From: Derxia gummosa DSM 723 | GTDB lineage: Bacteria; Pseudomonadota; Gammaproteobacteria; Burkholderiales; Burkholderiaceae_E | Assembly: GCF_000482785.1 (NCBI RefSeq) | Contig: NZ_AXWS01000007.1 | Location: forward strand, 434,001-498,000 | Length of the DNA: 64,000 nt | Direction of reading: 5' to 3' | Part shown: positions 9,437-17,208 of the stretch, piece after piece | How the letters are laid out: every line of letters starts with the position of its first letter | How positions within the stretch are numbered: the stretch's first letter is position 1 | Translations under genes and position numbers: made by a program | The notes under the pieces: model-generated | What the model saw: only the letters and a program-made list of their open reading frames with translations | Told to the model about the DNA's origin: nothing | Databases searched by the model: none

Positions 9437-9499
9437 CGGCGGCCGGCGCCGCGCGGCGCGGCGCTGGTGCCCGACCACCGCCGCCGGCATGCCGCCGCC

Positions 9500-10372
9500 T
9501 CAGCCCAGCACCGCCTCCACCTCGGCGATCAGCTCGTGCGAGTCGATCGGCCGCAGCAGGTAGCGCACGGCGCCGAGCTGCAGCGCGCGCAGCCGGGCGC
9601 TCTGCTCCCAGCGCGTGCTGGTGATGAGCACGAAGGGCACGTCGCGCAGATCGTCGTCGTCCTTGGCGCGGCGCAGGAAGTCGAAGCCGCTGCCGCTGCC
9701 CATGCCGACGTCGGAAATGATCAGCTCGGGCCGCTCGGCGCGCGCGAGCCGCAGGCCGTCTTCCATCGTCGCGGCGGTGCGCACGCGGTAGCCGAGCGGC
9801 GCGAGGCAGCCGACGATGATCGCGAGGTTGTCCGGCACGTCGTCCACCACGAGCACGCGCTCGCGCACGGTGGCGCAGGCGGACGTCCCGGCGGCATCCG
9901 CGCCAGCGGCGGGGCCCTCGCCCGAGGCGCGCGCGCCCGACGACCGGAGGCTGCCGCCCCGGACGTCGGGCCGACCCCAGGCCGGCGCGGGCGCGGTGCC
10001 GTGATGCGGCTGGCCGAGCCGCGCGGTGACCTTCTCGACGAAGCTGGCCGGCTCGATCGGCTTGGCGACGTAGTCGTCGAAGCCGTCGGCCATCAGGCGC
10101 TCGCGGTCGCCGAGCATGGCGAGCGCGGTCAGCGCGATGACCGGCAGGCTCGCGAGCGCCGGGTCGGCGCGCAGCTTGCGCACGAAGTCGGCGCCGCTCA
10201 TGCCGGGCAGCTGGATGTCGCACAGCACGAGGTCGGGCGCGCGGGCGGCCAGCTCGGCCAGGCCGCGCTCGGCATCGGGCGCGACGCGGGTCGCGTGGCC
10301 CCAGGCGCCGAGCAGGTAGGTGAACAGCTCGGCATTGGCCGGGTTGTCCTCGATGATCAGGATGTCCGCCAT
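9500..10372 (-). CDS. Response regulator with two receiver domains
   Basis: 290 residues, two REC domains and no DNA-binding output. REC1 (about 1-120) has acidic pocket residues ED near 8-9, phosphoacceptor Asp52 (CDIQLPG), and Lys104 (VAKPI). An Ala/Gly-rich linker of about 45 residues follows. REC2 (about 171-290) has VDD near 176-178 and Asp221 (SDVGMG), but the conserved switch Lys is replaced by Arg274 (LLRPI). The start overlaps the end of the kinase gene by 16 bases, so translation is probably coupled. Output is probably by protein contact or phosphate flow. Confidence 0.93.
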   Translation of the reverse strand: MADILIIEDNPANAELFTYLLGAWGHATRVAPDAERGLAELAARAPDLVLCDIQLPGMSGADFVRKLRADPALASLPVIALTALAMLGDRERLMADGFDDYVAKPIEPASFVEKVTARLGQPHHGTAPAPAWGRPDVRGGSLRSSGARASGEGPAAGADAAGTSACATVRERVLVVDDVPDNLAIIVGCLAPLGYRVRTAATMEDGLRLARAERPELIISDVGMGSGSGFDFLRRAKDDDDLRDVPFVLITSTRWEQSARLRALQLGAVRYLLRPIDSHELIAEVEAVLG

Positions 10373-11907
10373 GACACCGGCTCCAGGACGAGGGTGAATC
10401 GGCTGCCGCCGCCGGGCCGGCTCTCGACCTCGATGCGCCCGCCGAGCAGCTCGGCCAGCCGCGCGCTCAGATGCAGGCCGAGGCCGGTGCCGCCCGTCTT
10501 GCGACGCGGATCGCCCACCTGCGCGAAGGCACCGAACAGCCGCGCGAGATCGTCGGGCTCGATGCCGACGCCGGTGTCGCTCACGACGAAGTCGAGCCGG
10601 CCGGCGGGCGGCGGCATGTCGGCCTCCCGCGTCACCTCCTCGGGCCGACCGCTGCGCCTCAGTTCCAGCGTCACGCCGCCCTCGTCGGTGAACTTGATCG
10701 CGTTGGCCACCAGGTTGAGCAGGATCTGGTGCAGCGCGCGCCGGTCGGTGTCGAGCACGGTGGGCGTGCTCGGCAGCCTGAGCGTGAAGTCGATGCCCCG
10801 TGCCTGGGCCTGGGCGCGCAGCGAGGCGTCCACCGCCTCCAGCACTTCGTCGCAGGCAACCGGATCGCGCCGCAGCTCGACCTTGCCGGACTGGATCTTG
10901 GCCAGATCGAGCAGGTCGTTGATGAGCGACAGCAGATGCTGGGCGCTCGACTTGATGGTGCCGAGCTGGCGCTCCTGCTCGGCCGTGAGCGGCCCCGGCA
11001 GCTTCATGAGAAGGATGCCGGTGAAGCCGATGATGGGGTTGAGCGGCGTGCGCAGCTCATGGCTCATCGTCGCCAGGAAGCGGTCCTTGGCCTGGCTCGC
11101 GAGCAGCAGCTCGGCGTTCTTTTCCTGCAGGGCGCGCTCGGTGCTGCGGCGCTCGGTGGTGTCACGGATGGCGCTCATCACGAACAGGCCGCTCGGCGTC
11201 TGGAGCGGACCGAGGCTGATCTCGACCGGGAACTCGCTGCCGTCGGCGCGAAGGCCGTACAGCTCCAGTCCGGCGCCCATGTTGCGCGTGCGCGGCTGGC
11301 CGAAGTAGCCGGTGCGGTGGCCCGCATGAGCGCGCCGGTAGCGCTCGGGCAGCAGGGTCTCGATGGTGGCGCCGATCATCGCGCGCCGGTCGTGGCCGAA
11401 CATGCGCTCGGCATGGCCGTTGAACAGCACGATGCGGCCGAACTCGTTGACGATGACCGTCGGGTCGGGCACCGACTCCAGCAGGTCGCGGTAGCGCGCG
11501 TCGATGAACTCGGCGTCACGGCGCACGCGGGCCTCGGTGTTGTCGCGCAGCGTGCCGATGTAGTGGGTAATGCGCCCGCGCTCGTCGGCCACCGTGCTGA
11601 AGCTGGCCTCGACCGCGAGCAGCATGCCGTCGCGGTGGCGACGCACGAGGCTGGTGGCGAACTGGCCCCGCACCGCGATCTCGGTGAACAGCGCCGCATG
11701 CTCGTCGCGCCGGTCGGGCGGCACGATCAGCTCGGCGAGGGGGCGACCGAGCGCCTCCTCCTCGTCGTAGCCGAAGGTGCGCACCGCGCCCGGACTCCAC
11801 AGCTGGACACGCCCTCCGGAGTCGAGCGCGATATGCGCATCGACCGAGGCATCGACGAACAGGCCCGCCAACGCGGTGGCAGGCAATCCGGTGCGGGCAA
11901 CGGGCAT
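10357..11907 (-). CDS. PAS-domain sensor histidine kinase
   Basis: 516 residues from the ATG at 11907; the frame is open much further upstream only because of the high GC. Two PAS domains (about 12-120 and 135-250) each end in a PAC-like segment. HisKA has the phospho-accepting His283 in MSHELRTPLNP, and the ATPase domain shows LNLVANAIKF, SDTGVGI and GGTGLGL. No transmembrane segment is evident, so it should be cytosolic and sense a small ligand or redox state through the PAS domains. Its partner is the overlapping double-receiver gene downstream. Divergent from the solute-binding protein gene 207 bases away. Confidence 0.93.
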   Translation of the reverse strand: MPVARTGLPATALAGLFVDASVDAHIALDSGGRVQLWSPGAVRTFGYDEEEALGRPLAELIVPPDRRDEHAALFTEIAVRGQFATSLVRRHRDGMLLAVEASFSTVADERGRITHYIGTLRDNTEARVRRDAEFIDARYRDLLESVPDPTVIVNEFGRIVLFNGHAERMFGHDRRAMIGATIETLLPERYRRAHAGHRTGYFGQPRTRNMGAGLELYGLRADGSEFPVEISLGPLQTPSGLFVMSAIRDTTERRSTERALQEKNAELLLASQAKDRFLATMSHELRTPLNPIIGFTGILLMKLPGPLTAEQERQLGTIKSSAQHLLSLINDLLDLAKIQSGKVELRRDPVACDEVLEAVDASLRAQAQARGIDFTLRLPSTPTVLDTDRRALHQILLNLVANAIKFTDEGGVTLELRRSGRPEEVTREADMPPPAGRLDFVVSDTGVGIEPDDLARLFGAFAQVGDPRRKTGGTGLGLHLSARLAELLGGRIEVESRPGGGSRFTLVLEPVSWRTS

Positions 11908-12114
11908 GACGCGACTCCGTGCGGATAACGGCGGCTGGTAAATGACGCGCAATTTGCGGCCCGACCGCAGCGACAGTTGGTAACAACCCCGGCCCGACCC
12001 GGGGCTTGGCCGGCCGGCTGCGCGCCGGCCGGGCCGCGGCAGCCGCCCGGCGCCCATCGCCACACCGGACCCGCTTCGTAGAATGGCCCGACCTCCTCCC
12101 CGCAAAGAGCACGC

Positions 12115-13692
12115 ATGCAACGTCGCCGATTTCTCCAGAGCCTCGCCGCCGGCCTCGCGCTGCCGCTGCCGGCCGCCCGCGCCGCCGATGCCGACGAGCG
12201 CCTGCGCATCGGCATCGCCGCCGACATCACCACCTTCGATCCGCACTGGCTCAACACCGCGCCCAACCTGTCGGCGCATGGCCATGTGTTCGAGGCGCTC
12301 ACGCGCAACGACAACGACGCGCGCGTCGTGCCTGCGCTGGCCCAGTCGTGGAAGACGCTCGACGCCCACACCTGGGAGTTCAGGCTCAAGCCCGGCGTGC
12401 GCTTCCACGACGGCAGCGAACTCACGGCCGACGACGTGGTGTTCAGCCTGGAGCGGCCCAACACCCTCACCGGCTCGCCCGGCCCGTTCACGAGCGCGAC
12501 GCGGCAGATCGCCGAGAAGACGGCGGTCGACAAGCTGACGGTACGCATCCGCACCCGCGAGCCCAACTACGCGCCGCTCACCATCGACCTCAACAGCATC
12601 TACATCGTCAGCAGGCGCGCCGCCGCCAAGGCCGACGAGGCGGCGTTCTCGCACGGCGGCGCGGCCATCGGCACCGGGCCGTACAAGCTCGCGCGCTTCA
12701 CGCCCGGCGAGGGCGCCGAGCTGGAAGCCTTCGCCGGCTACCACGGCGCGAAGCCGGCCTTCGGCAAGGTGACGATGCGCCCGCTCACCAATGACGCCGC
12801 GCGCGTCGCCGCGCTCATGGCCGGCGACGTCGGCGCGATCGAAAGCCCGCCCACCGCCGACCTCGCGCGGCTGGGCAAGGACGCGCGCTTTCGCGTCGAG
12901 CAGAAGGTGTCGTGGCGCACCCTCTTCCTGCATCTCGACCAGGGCCGCGAGCAGACACCCTTCATCACGGCCAAGGACGGCAAGCCGCTTCCGACCAATC
13001 CACTGCGCGACGTGCGCGTGCGGCGCGCGATCTCGATGGCGATCAACCGCGCGGCGATCGTGTCGCGGGTGATGGAAGGCAATGCGGTGGCGGCCGGCAA
13101 TCTGGTGTCGCCGCCGATCTTCGGCCACGACCCGGCGCTCAAGCCCGAGGCCTTCGACGCCGAGGGCGCGAAGAAGCTGCTTTCCGAATCCGGGTTTGCC
13201 GACGGGTTCGCGCTCACGCTGCATGGCCCGGCCGACCGCTACATCAACGACGACCAGATCCTCCAAGCCGTCGCCCAGATGCTGGCCCGCATCGGCATCG
13301 CGACCAGGGTGCAGACCTACCCCGCATCGGCCTACTTCCAGCGCATGCGCAACGGCGAGTTCTCGGTCGCGCTGCTCGGCTGGGGCTCGCAGTCGGGCGA
13401 CCTCGCGCTGCGCTCGCTGCTCATGACGCCCGACGCCAACGCCGGCTGGGGCGCCTGGAACTGGGGCAGGTACAGCAGCGCCGAACTCGACGCCGCCGTG
13501 AAGAAGGCGCTCACCACGCTCGACCCGGCCGCGCGCGAAGCCGCGTCGCGCGCCGCGATGGGCATCGCGATGAAGGACGTCGCCGCCGTGCCGCTGCATC
13601 ACCAGCTCGCGAGCTGGGGCACGCGGCGCGAGCTGCGCTATGCCGCGCGTACCGACGAATTCACCTTCGCCTTCGACTTCGTGCGGGGCTGA
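12115..13692 (+). CDS. ABC transporter solute-binding protein, family 5 (peptide/nickel type)
   Basis: 525 residues. It starts MQRRRFLQSLAAGLALPLPAARA, a twin-arginine-like signal (RRRFLQ), so Tat export is possible. The mature protein has family 5 hallmarks: DITTFDPHW, a VFEALTR segment, LKPGVRFHDG, LTADDVVFSLE, GTGPYKL and VRRAISMAINR. Such proteins capture oligopeptides, glutathione or metal chelates in the periplasm. No permease or ATPase gene adjoins it, so the transporter it serves is elsewhere. A TAGAAT about 30 bases before the ATG could be its -10 box. The next gene starts 2 bases after the stop. Confidence 0.92.
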   Translation: MQRRRFLQSLAAGLALPLPAARAADADERLRIGIAADITTFDPHWLNTAPNLSAHGHVFEALTRNDNDARVVPALAQSWKTLDAHTWEFRLKPGVRFHDGSELTADDVVFSLERPNTLTGSPGPFTSATRQIAEKTAVDKLTVRIRTREPNYAPLTIDLNSIYIVSRRAAAKADEAAFSHGGAAIGTGPYKLARFTPGEGAELEAFAGYHGAKPAFGKVTMRPLTNDAARVAALMAGDVGAIESPPTADLARLGKDARFRVEQKVSWRTLFLHLDQGREQTPFITAKDGKPLPTNPLRDVRVRRAISMAINRAAIVSRVMEGNAVAAGNLVSPPIFGHDPALKPEAFDAEGAKKLLSESGFADGFALTLHGPADRYINDDQILQAVAQMLARIGIATRVQTYPASAYFQRMRNGEFSVALLGWGSQSGDLALRSLLMTPDANAGWGAWNWGRYSSAELDAAVKKALTTLDPAAREAASRAAMGIAMKDVAAVPLHHQLASWGTRRELRYAARTDEFTFAFDFVRG

Positions 13693-13693
13693 G

Positions 13694-15016
13694 ATGCGTC
13701 CGCCGCTTCCCTTCATGCCGCGCGCGGGCCGACGCGCGCCTCAAGGTTCATCGTCCGCGCTCGCCGGGCCCTCGGTACCCCTCGCGGCCTCCGCGCCGCC
13801 GGCCCGAGGCCTGCGCGCCACGCTGGTGGCCGGACTGATCGTCGGGCTGCTCGCCGCCTGCGCACCGGCCCCGGCACCCGTGGCCGACCACGGCGCCACC
13901 GGCCCGCACCACGCCCCCGCCGACGACGCCCATCCGCCCGCCGACATCGCCGCCCTGCCCGAGCTGCGCTTCCTCGGCGAGTTCGACCTGCCCTCGGGCC
14001 TGGTGGACGGCATGCCGGTCGGCGGCCTGTCGGGCATCGACTACGACGCCGCGCGCGACCGCTGGGTACTCGTCAGCGACGACCGGAGCAAGCGCGCGCC
14101 GGCCCGCTTCCTCACCGCGCGCATCGGCTGGACCGAAGCCCTCGGCCTCGACGTGAAGATCGAGCACGCGACCGTGCTGCTGCGGCCCGACGGCCAGCCC
14201 TACACACCCAACGCGATAGATCCCGAATCGATCCGCATGCTGCCCGACGGCGACGGCGTGCTGGTCGCAAGCGAAGGCCTGAGGCTGCGCACGCCGCGCC
14301 GCAGCTTCATCGATCCGTCCCTCGTCATCCATGAACTCGACGGCCGGCATCGAGCCGCCTTCGAACTGCCCGCCAACTTCACCTGCGCGCCGTTGGCCGG
14401 GCCACGTTCCAACGCGGTGTTCGAGGGCACGGCCGTCACGCCGGACGGCCGTTCGCTCTGGGCCTCGCTCGAAGCGCCGCTGCTGGAGGACGACGACAAC
14501 GCCACCCCCGAGCGCGGCAGCTGGCTGCGCTTCACGCGCTTCGACCTGGTCACGCGCAAGCCGGTCGGCCAGGTGGTCTATCCGCTGTCGCCGCTGCCCG
14601 CGAGCCCGTGGTTCGGACTCGACGGCGGCGACTTGTTCCCGTCCATCGGCGTGAGCGAGATCGCCGCGCTCGATGCCGATCGGCTGATCGTGCTGGAGCG
14701 CAGCTTCGTGCTCGGCCACGGCTTCATGAACCGGCTGTTCCTGGCCGACACCCGCCGTGCCAGCGACACCCTCGCCCTGCCCTCGCTCATGGGCGCTCAG
14801 TTCGAACCGACGCCCAAGCAACTGCTGCTCGACCTCGATCGCCTGCCCGTCTCGCACGAGAACCTCGAAGGCATCGCCATCGGCCCGCGCGTGAAGCGGA
14901 CCGATGGCAGCCTCGGCGGGCGACTGGTCGTGCTGGTGGCCGACGACAACTTCGTCGGCATGCTGCGCAACCAGTTCCTCGCCTTCGAACTGGTCGAACA
15001 CGCAGCGGAGCGCTGA
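13694..15016 (+). CDS. Phytase-like (esterase-like) lipoprotein
   Basis: 440 residues from the ATG at 13694. The long N-terminus ends in a hydrophobic stretch with LIVGLLAAC, a lipobox, so the mature protein would be anchored through Cys near residue 56. The remainder matches the phytase-like family PF13449: FLGEFDLPSGL, GGLSGIDYD, WVLVSDDRS, and a C-terminal ENLEGIAIGP. It likely folds as a beta propeller. Substrate unknown; phytate hydrolysis has not been generally shown for this family. The start sits one base past the stop of the solute-binding protein, so the two are cotranscribed. Confidence 0.85.
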   Translation: MRPPLPFMPRAGRRAPQGSSSALAGPSVPLAASAPPARGLRATLVAGLIVGLLAACAPAPAPVADHGATGPHHAPADDAHPPADIAALPELRFLGEFDLPSGLVDGMPVGGLSGIDYDAARDRWVLVSDDRSKRAPARFLTARIGWTEALGLDVKIEHATVLLRPDGQPYTPNAIDPESIRMLPDGDGVLVASEGLRLRTPRRSFIDPSLVIHELDGRHRAAFELPANFTCAPLAGPRSNAVFEGTAVTPDGRSLWASLEAPLLEDDDNATPERGSWLRFTRFDLVTRKPVGQVVYPLSPLPASPWFGLDGGDLFPSIGVSEIAALDADRLIVLERSFVLGHGFMNRLFLADTRRASDTLALPSLMGAQFEPTPKQLLLDLDRLPVSHENLEGIAIGPRVKRTDGSLGGRLVVLVADDNFVGMLRNQFLAFELVEHAAER

Positions 15017-15033
15017 CCCCGCCCGGGCCGGCG

Positions 15034-15759
15034 TCAGATCAACGGCGTGACGGGCTTGCCGCTCGTCACCGACGGCGTCTCGTCGCCGAGCGACGAGGTC
15101 GAACCGCCGATCACGGCCGAGGCATCGCTCGACGGCGACGTGGCGCGGCCGATGCCGGTCGTGCCGCCGGTCGGGCCGATGCCGGTCGCGCCGCTGCTGG
15201 TGGAGCCGCCGAGAGTGTTGCCGGCGATGCTGGCCGGATCCGTCGCGGCGCGCGTGCCGTAGCTCGAGTCACCGCTGCGGCCGTCCGGATAGCCCGTCGG
15301 CACGCCGCCGACCGCGCCGCCGGCGGTCATGCCGGTCGTGTTGACGCCGCCCACGCTGTAGAAGCTGTCGATGTCCTTCGACCAGGTCGGATCGGCCATC
15401 GACGGCCAGTGGTCCTTGTCGAAGCCGGGCGCGTCCTTCAGGCGGTCCTTGCTCGCATCGAGACGGAAGCACTTCGCGGTCGTGTCGAGCACCAGCGCCG
15501 ACCAGGGCACGGCAAACAGCTTTTCGCCCAGCGTCAGGAAACCGCCGAACGACAGCACCGCATAGGCAATACGCCCGCCCGGCACGTCCAGCATGATTTC
15601 CTTGATGTCGCCGAGCTTCTCGTCCTGATGGTTGTACACGTCATTGCCGAGCAGGGTGTCGGCGCCCATCAGACGCGGCCCGGGGCCTTGCGACAGCTCG
15701 CCGGCGTACATCCCGTAGCGGTCGCGCGTCAGATAGTTGTTCGCGGTGATGGTGTCCAT
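15034..15759 (-). CDS. PRC-barrel domain protein with Gly/Ser/Thr-rich tail
   Basis: 241 residues. A PRC-barrel domain occupies about residues 30-110 (MGADTLLGNDVYNHQDEKLG, then GGRIAYAVLSFGG and FAVPWSAL). The last ~100 residues are low-complexity Gly/Ser/Thr-rich sequence with repeated TGIG/GGST-type units and are probably disordered. PRC barrels bind partners or small ligands in diverse settings (photosynthetic reaction centres, RimM); in heterotrophs such stand-alone proteins are often stress induced. GGGAGA precedes the ATG at 15759 with good spacing. Convergent with the phytase-like gene. Confidence 0.88.
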   Translation of the reverse strand: MDTITANNYLTRDRYGMYAGELSQGPGPRLMGADTLLGNDVYNHQDEKLGDIKEIMLDVPGGRIAYAVLSFGGFLTLGEKLFAVPWSALVLDTTAKCFRLDASKDRLKDAPGFDKDHWPSMADPTWSKDIDSFYSVGGVNTTGMTAGGAVGGVPTGYPDGRSGDSSYGTRAATDPASIAGNTLGGSTSSGATGIGPTGGTTGIGRATSPSSDASAVIGGSTSSLGDETPSVTSGKPVTPLI

Positions 15760-15978
15760 CTCGTCTCCCTTTCGCGTCGATGAATGAAGCGCGCCGGCAC
15801 ACGGCGCGTGAAGGCACTGTGCGCGGCGCGCGGGCGGCGGTCGGTCAGGCGCGGGCGGGGCTGCATGACGGTGCGCGGGAAGGCTCGGGTAGGCGCGAGC
15901 CGACAGCAAACTGCCCGATTGCGGTGCATCGAGCCGCATTCCCTTGCCGATCAAGCACTTGGCTCGCTTCTCAAGCTG

Positions 15979-16333
15979 TTATCCACATGCTTGGGCACAT
16001 TTTCTGTGGGTAAACCCGAAGCATCGGACACGGCCCGGAACCGCCCAGACGTCTGCCTCGAAGCCGATCACTGGGCACAAAAGGCTTGTGGATCAATGGC
16101 TTGGCTTGCTTGTCACGCGCTTGTCAACAGGCCTGCCAACATTTCCTGTGGACATTCGGGCCGATCCGCCCTGTGGATAACAGTGGACAACCCGGCCCCG
16201 ACCGCGCTCGCCGAGCGTGCTGCGCGTTTTCGCGCCGGAAAGTCGGTTTCCGTTTTGCGTCAATGGTTTGGCGAAGCTGTGCGCCCGCTTCCCACGGCTT
16301 GCCCACAGGCCTCTTCACAATTTCTGTGGATAG
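15979..16333. promoter_or_regulatory. Cluster of DnaA-box-like 9-mers in a non-coding region
   Basis: The 655-base gap 15760-16414 has no gene. Within it are two perfect DnaA boxes (TTATCCACA at 15979-15987; complement TGTGGATAA at 16172-16180), three with one mismatch (TGTGGGTAA 16005-16013, TGTGGATCA 16087-16095, TGTGGATAG 16325-16333) and weaker ones at 16147-16155, 16182-16190 and 16299-16307. Most share one orientation. Three of them sit in a longer shared unit, ACATTT(y)CTGTGG. CTTG/CAAG tetramers are also very frequent, and four GATC sites occur. No dnaA, dnaN, parAB or gidA gene is nearby. It may titrate DnaA (datA-like), be a displaced origin, or be a DnaA-controlled regulatory region. 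Confidence 0.6.
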
Positions 16334-16414
16334 CTTCGATGCACCGCGACGGCGCGACGGCTTGGGCTTGCTTATTGCACTCAAGCTTGCATACAAGTTT
16401 TTCCGGAGCCGCCG

Positions 16415-17107
16415 ATGCCGTTCATCGAAGTCCCCGCCCTGCCCGAGCCGATGCGGCTCGATCCCGCGCGCAGCGCCGTCGTCATCATCGACATGCAGCG
16501 CGACTTCCTGGAACCGGGCGGCTTCGGCGAGACGCTCGGCAATGACGTGTCGCTGCTGCGCCGCGCGGTGGAACCCTGCCGCGCCCTGCTGGCGGCGGCG
16601 CGCGCGGCCGGCATGCTCGTCATCCACACCCGCGAGGGCCACCGGCCCGACCTGAGCGACGCGCCGCCGGCCAAGGTGATGCGCGGCAATCCGGTGCTGC
16701 GCATCGGCGACATGGGGCCGATGGGCCGCATCCTCGTGCGCGGCGAGATGGGCCACGACCTCATCGACGAGCTCTATCCCGAGGGCGACGAGCCGGTCAT
16801 CGACAAGCCGGGCAAGGGCGCGTTCTGGGCCACCGACCTGCATTCGCTGCTCATCAACCGGGGCATCGAGTCGCTGATCGTGTGCGGCGTGACGACCGAG
16901 GTCTGTGTGCACACGACGGTGCGCGAGGCCAACGACCGCGGCTACCGCTGCCTCGTGCCCGGCGATTGCTGCGCCAGCTACATCCCCGAGTTCCATGAAG
17001 TGGGGCTGCGCATGATCGCGGCCCAGGGCGGCATCTTCGGCTGGGTGTGCGAGAGCGCCGACCTCGTCGCCGCGCTCGACGCCGCGCCGCTGCGCGCGGC
17101 GGCCTGA
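16415..17107 (+). CDS. Isochorismatase-family cysteine hydrolase, biuret-hydrolase-like
   Basis: 230 residues. The Asp/Lys/Cys triad is visible: Asp26 (VVIIDMQRDF), Lys134 (KPGKGAF) and Cys164 (GVTTEVCVHTT). A cis-peptide-type GVTTE segment precedes the Cys. The stretches HTREGHRPDLSD, GPMGRILVRGE and ANDRGY resemble biuret amidohydrolases, which open biuret to allophanate in s-triazine and urea-derived nitrogen use; the exact substrate is inferred. A GGAG lies 6 bases before the ATG. An NCS2-type permease follows 101 bases downstream and could import the substrate. The DnaA-box-rich region lies immediately upstream. Confidence 0.85.
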   Translation: MPFIEVPALPEPMRLDPARSAVVIIDMQRDFLEPGGFGETLGNDVSLLRRAVEPCRALLAAARAAGMLVIHTREGHRPDLSDAPPAKVMRGNPVLRIGDMGPMGRILVRGEMGHDLIDELYPEGDEPVIDKPGKGAFWATDLHSLLINRGIESLIVCGVTTEVCVHTTVREANDRGYRCLVPGDCCASYIPEFHEVGLRMIAAQGGIFGWVCESADLVAALDAAPLRAAA

Positions 17108-17208
17108 CGCCTTCACTGCTTTCCCGGGCGGCGCGACGCAACGCCGCCTTCTCCGTCGCAGCACCGGCCCGACCGCAGGCCGCTCCTCAACAACAGCAGG
17201 AGGGAAGC

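Noticed and set aside
11908-13716. N-terminal extension of the PAS kinase frame to 13716
   Set aside because: It runs antisense to the solute-binding protein gene and has low-complexity composition; PAS sequence starts right after the ATG at 11907.
15979-16333. Calling the DnaA-box cluster the chromosomal origin outright
   Set aside because: No AT-rich unwinding 13-mers and no origin-linked genes are visible, and GC skew cannot be computed here.
15784-16545. Open frames across the DnaA-box region (e.g. 15784-16545 plus)
   Set aside because: Overlap the hydrolase gene in the wrong frame, lack ribosome binding sites and have Cys/Arg-rich random-looking translations.
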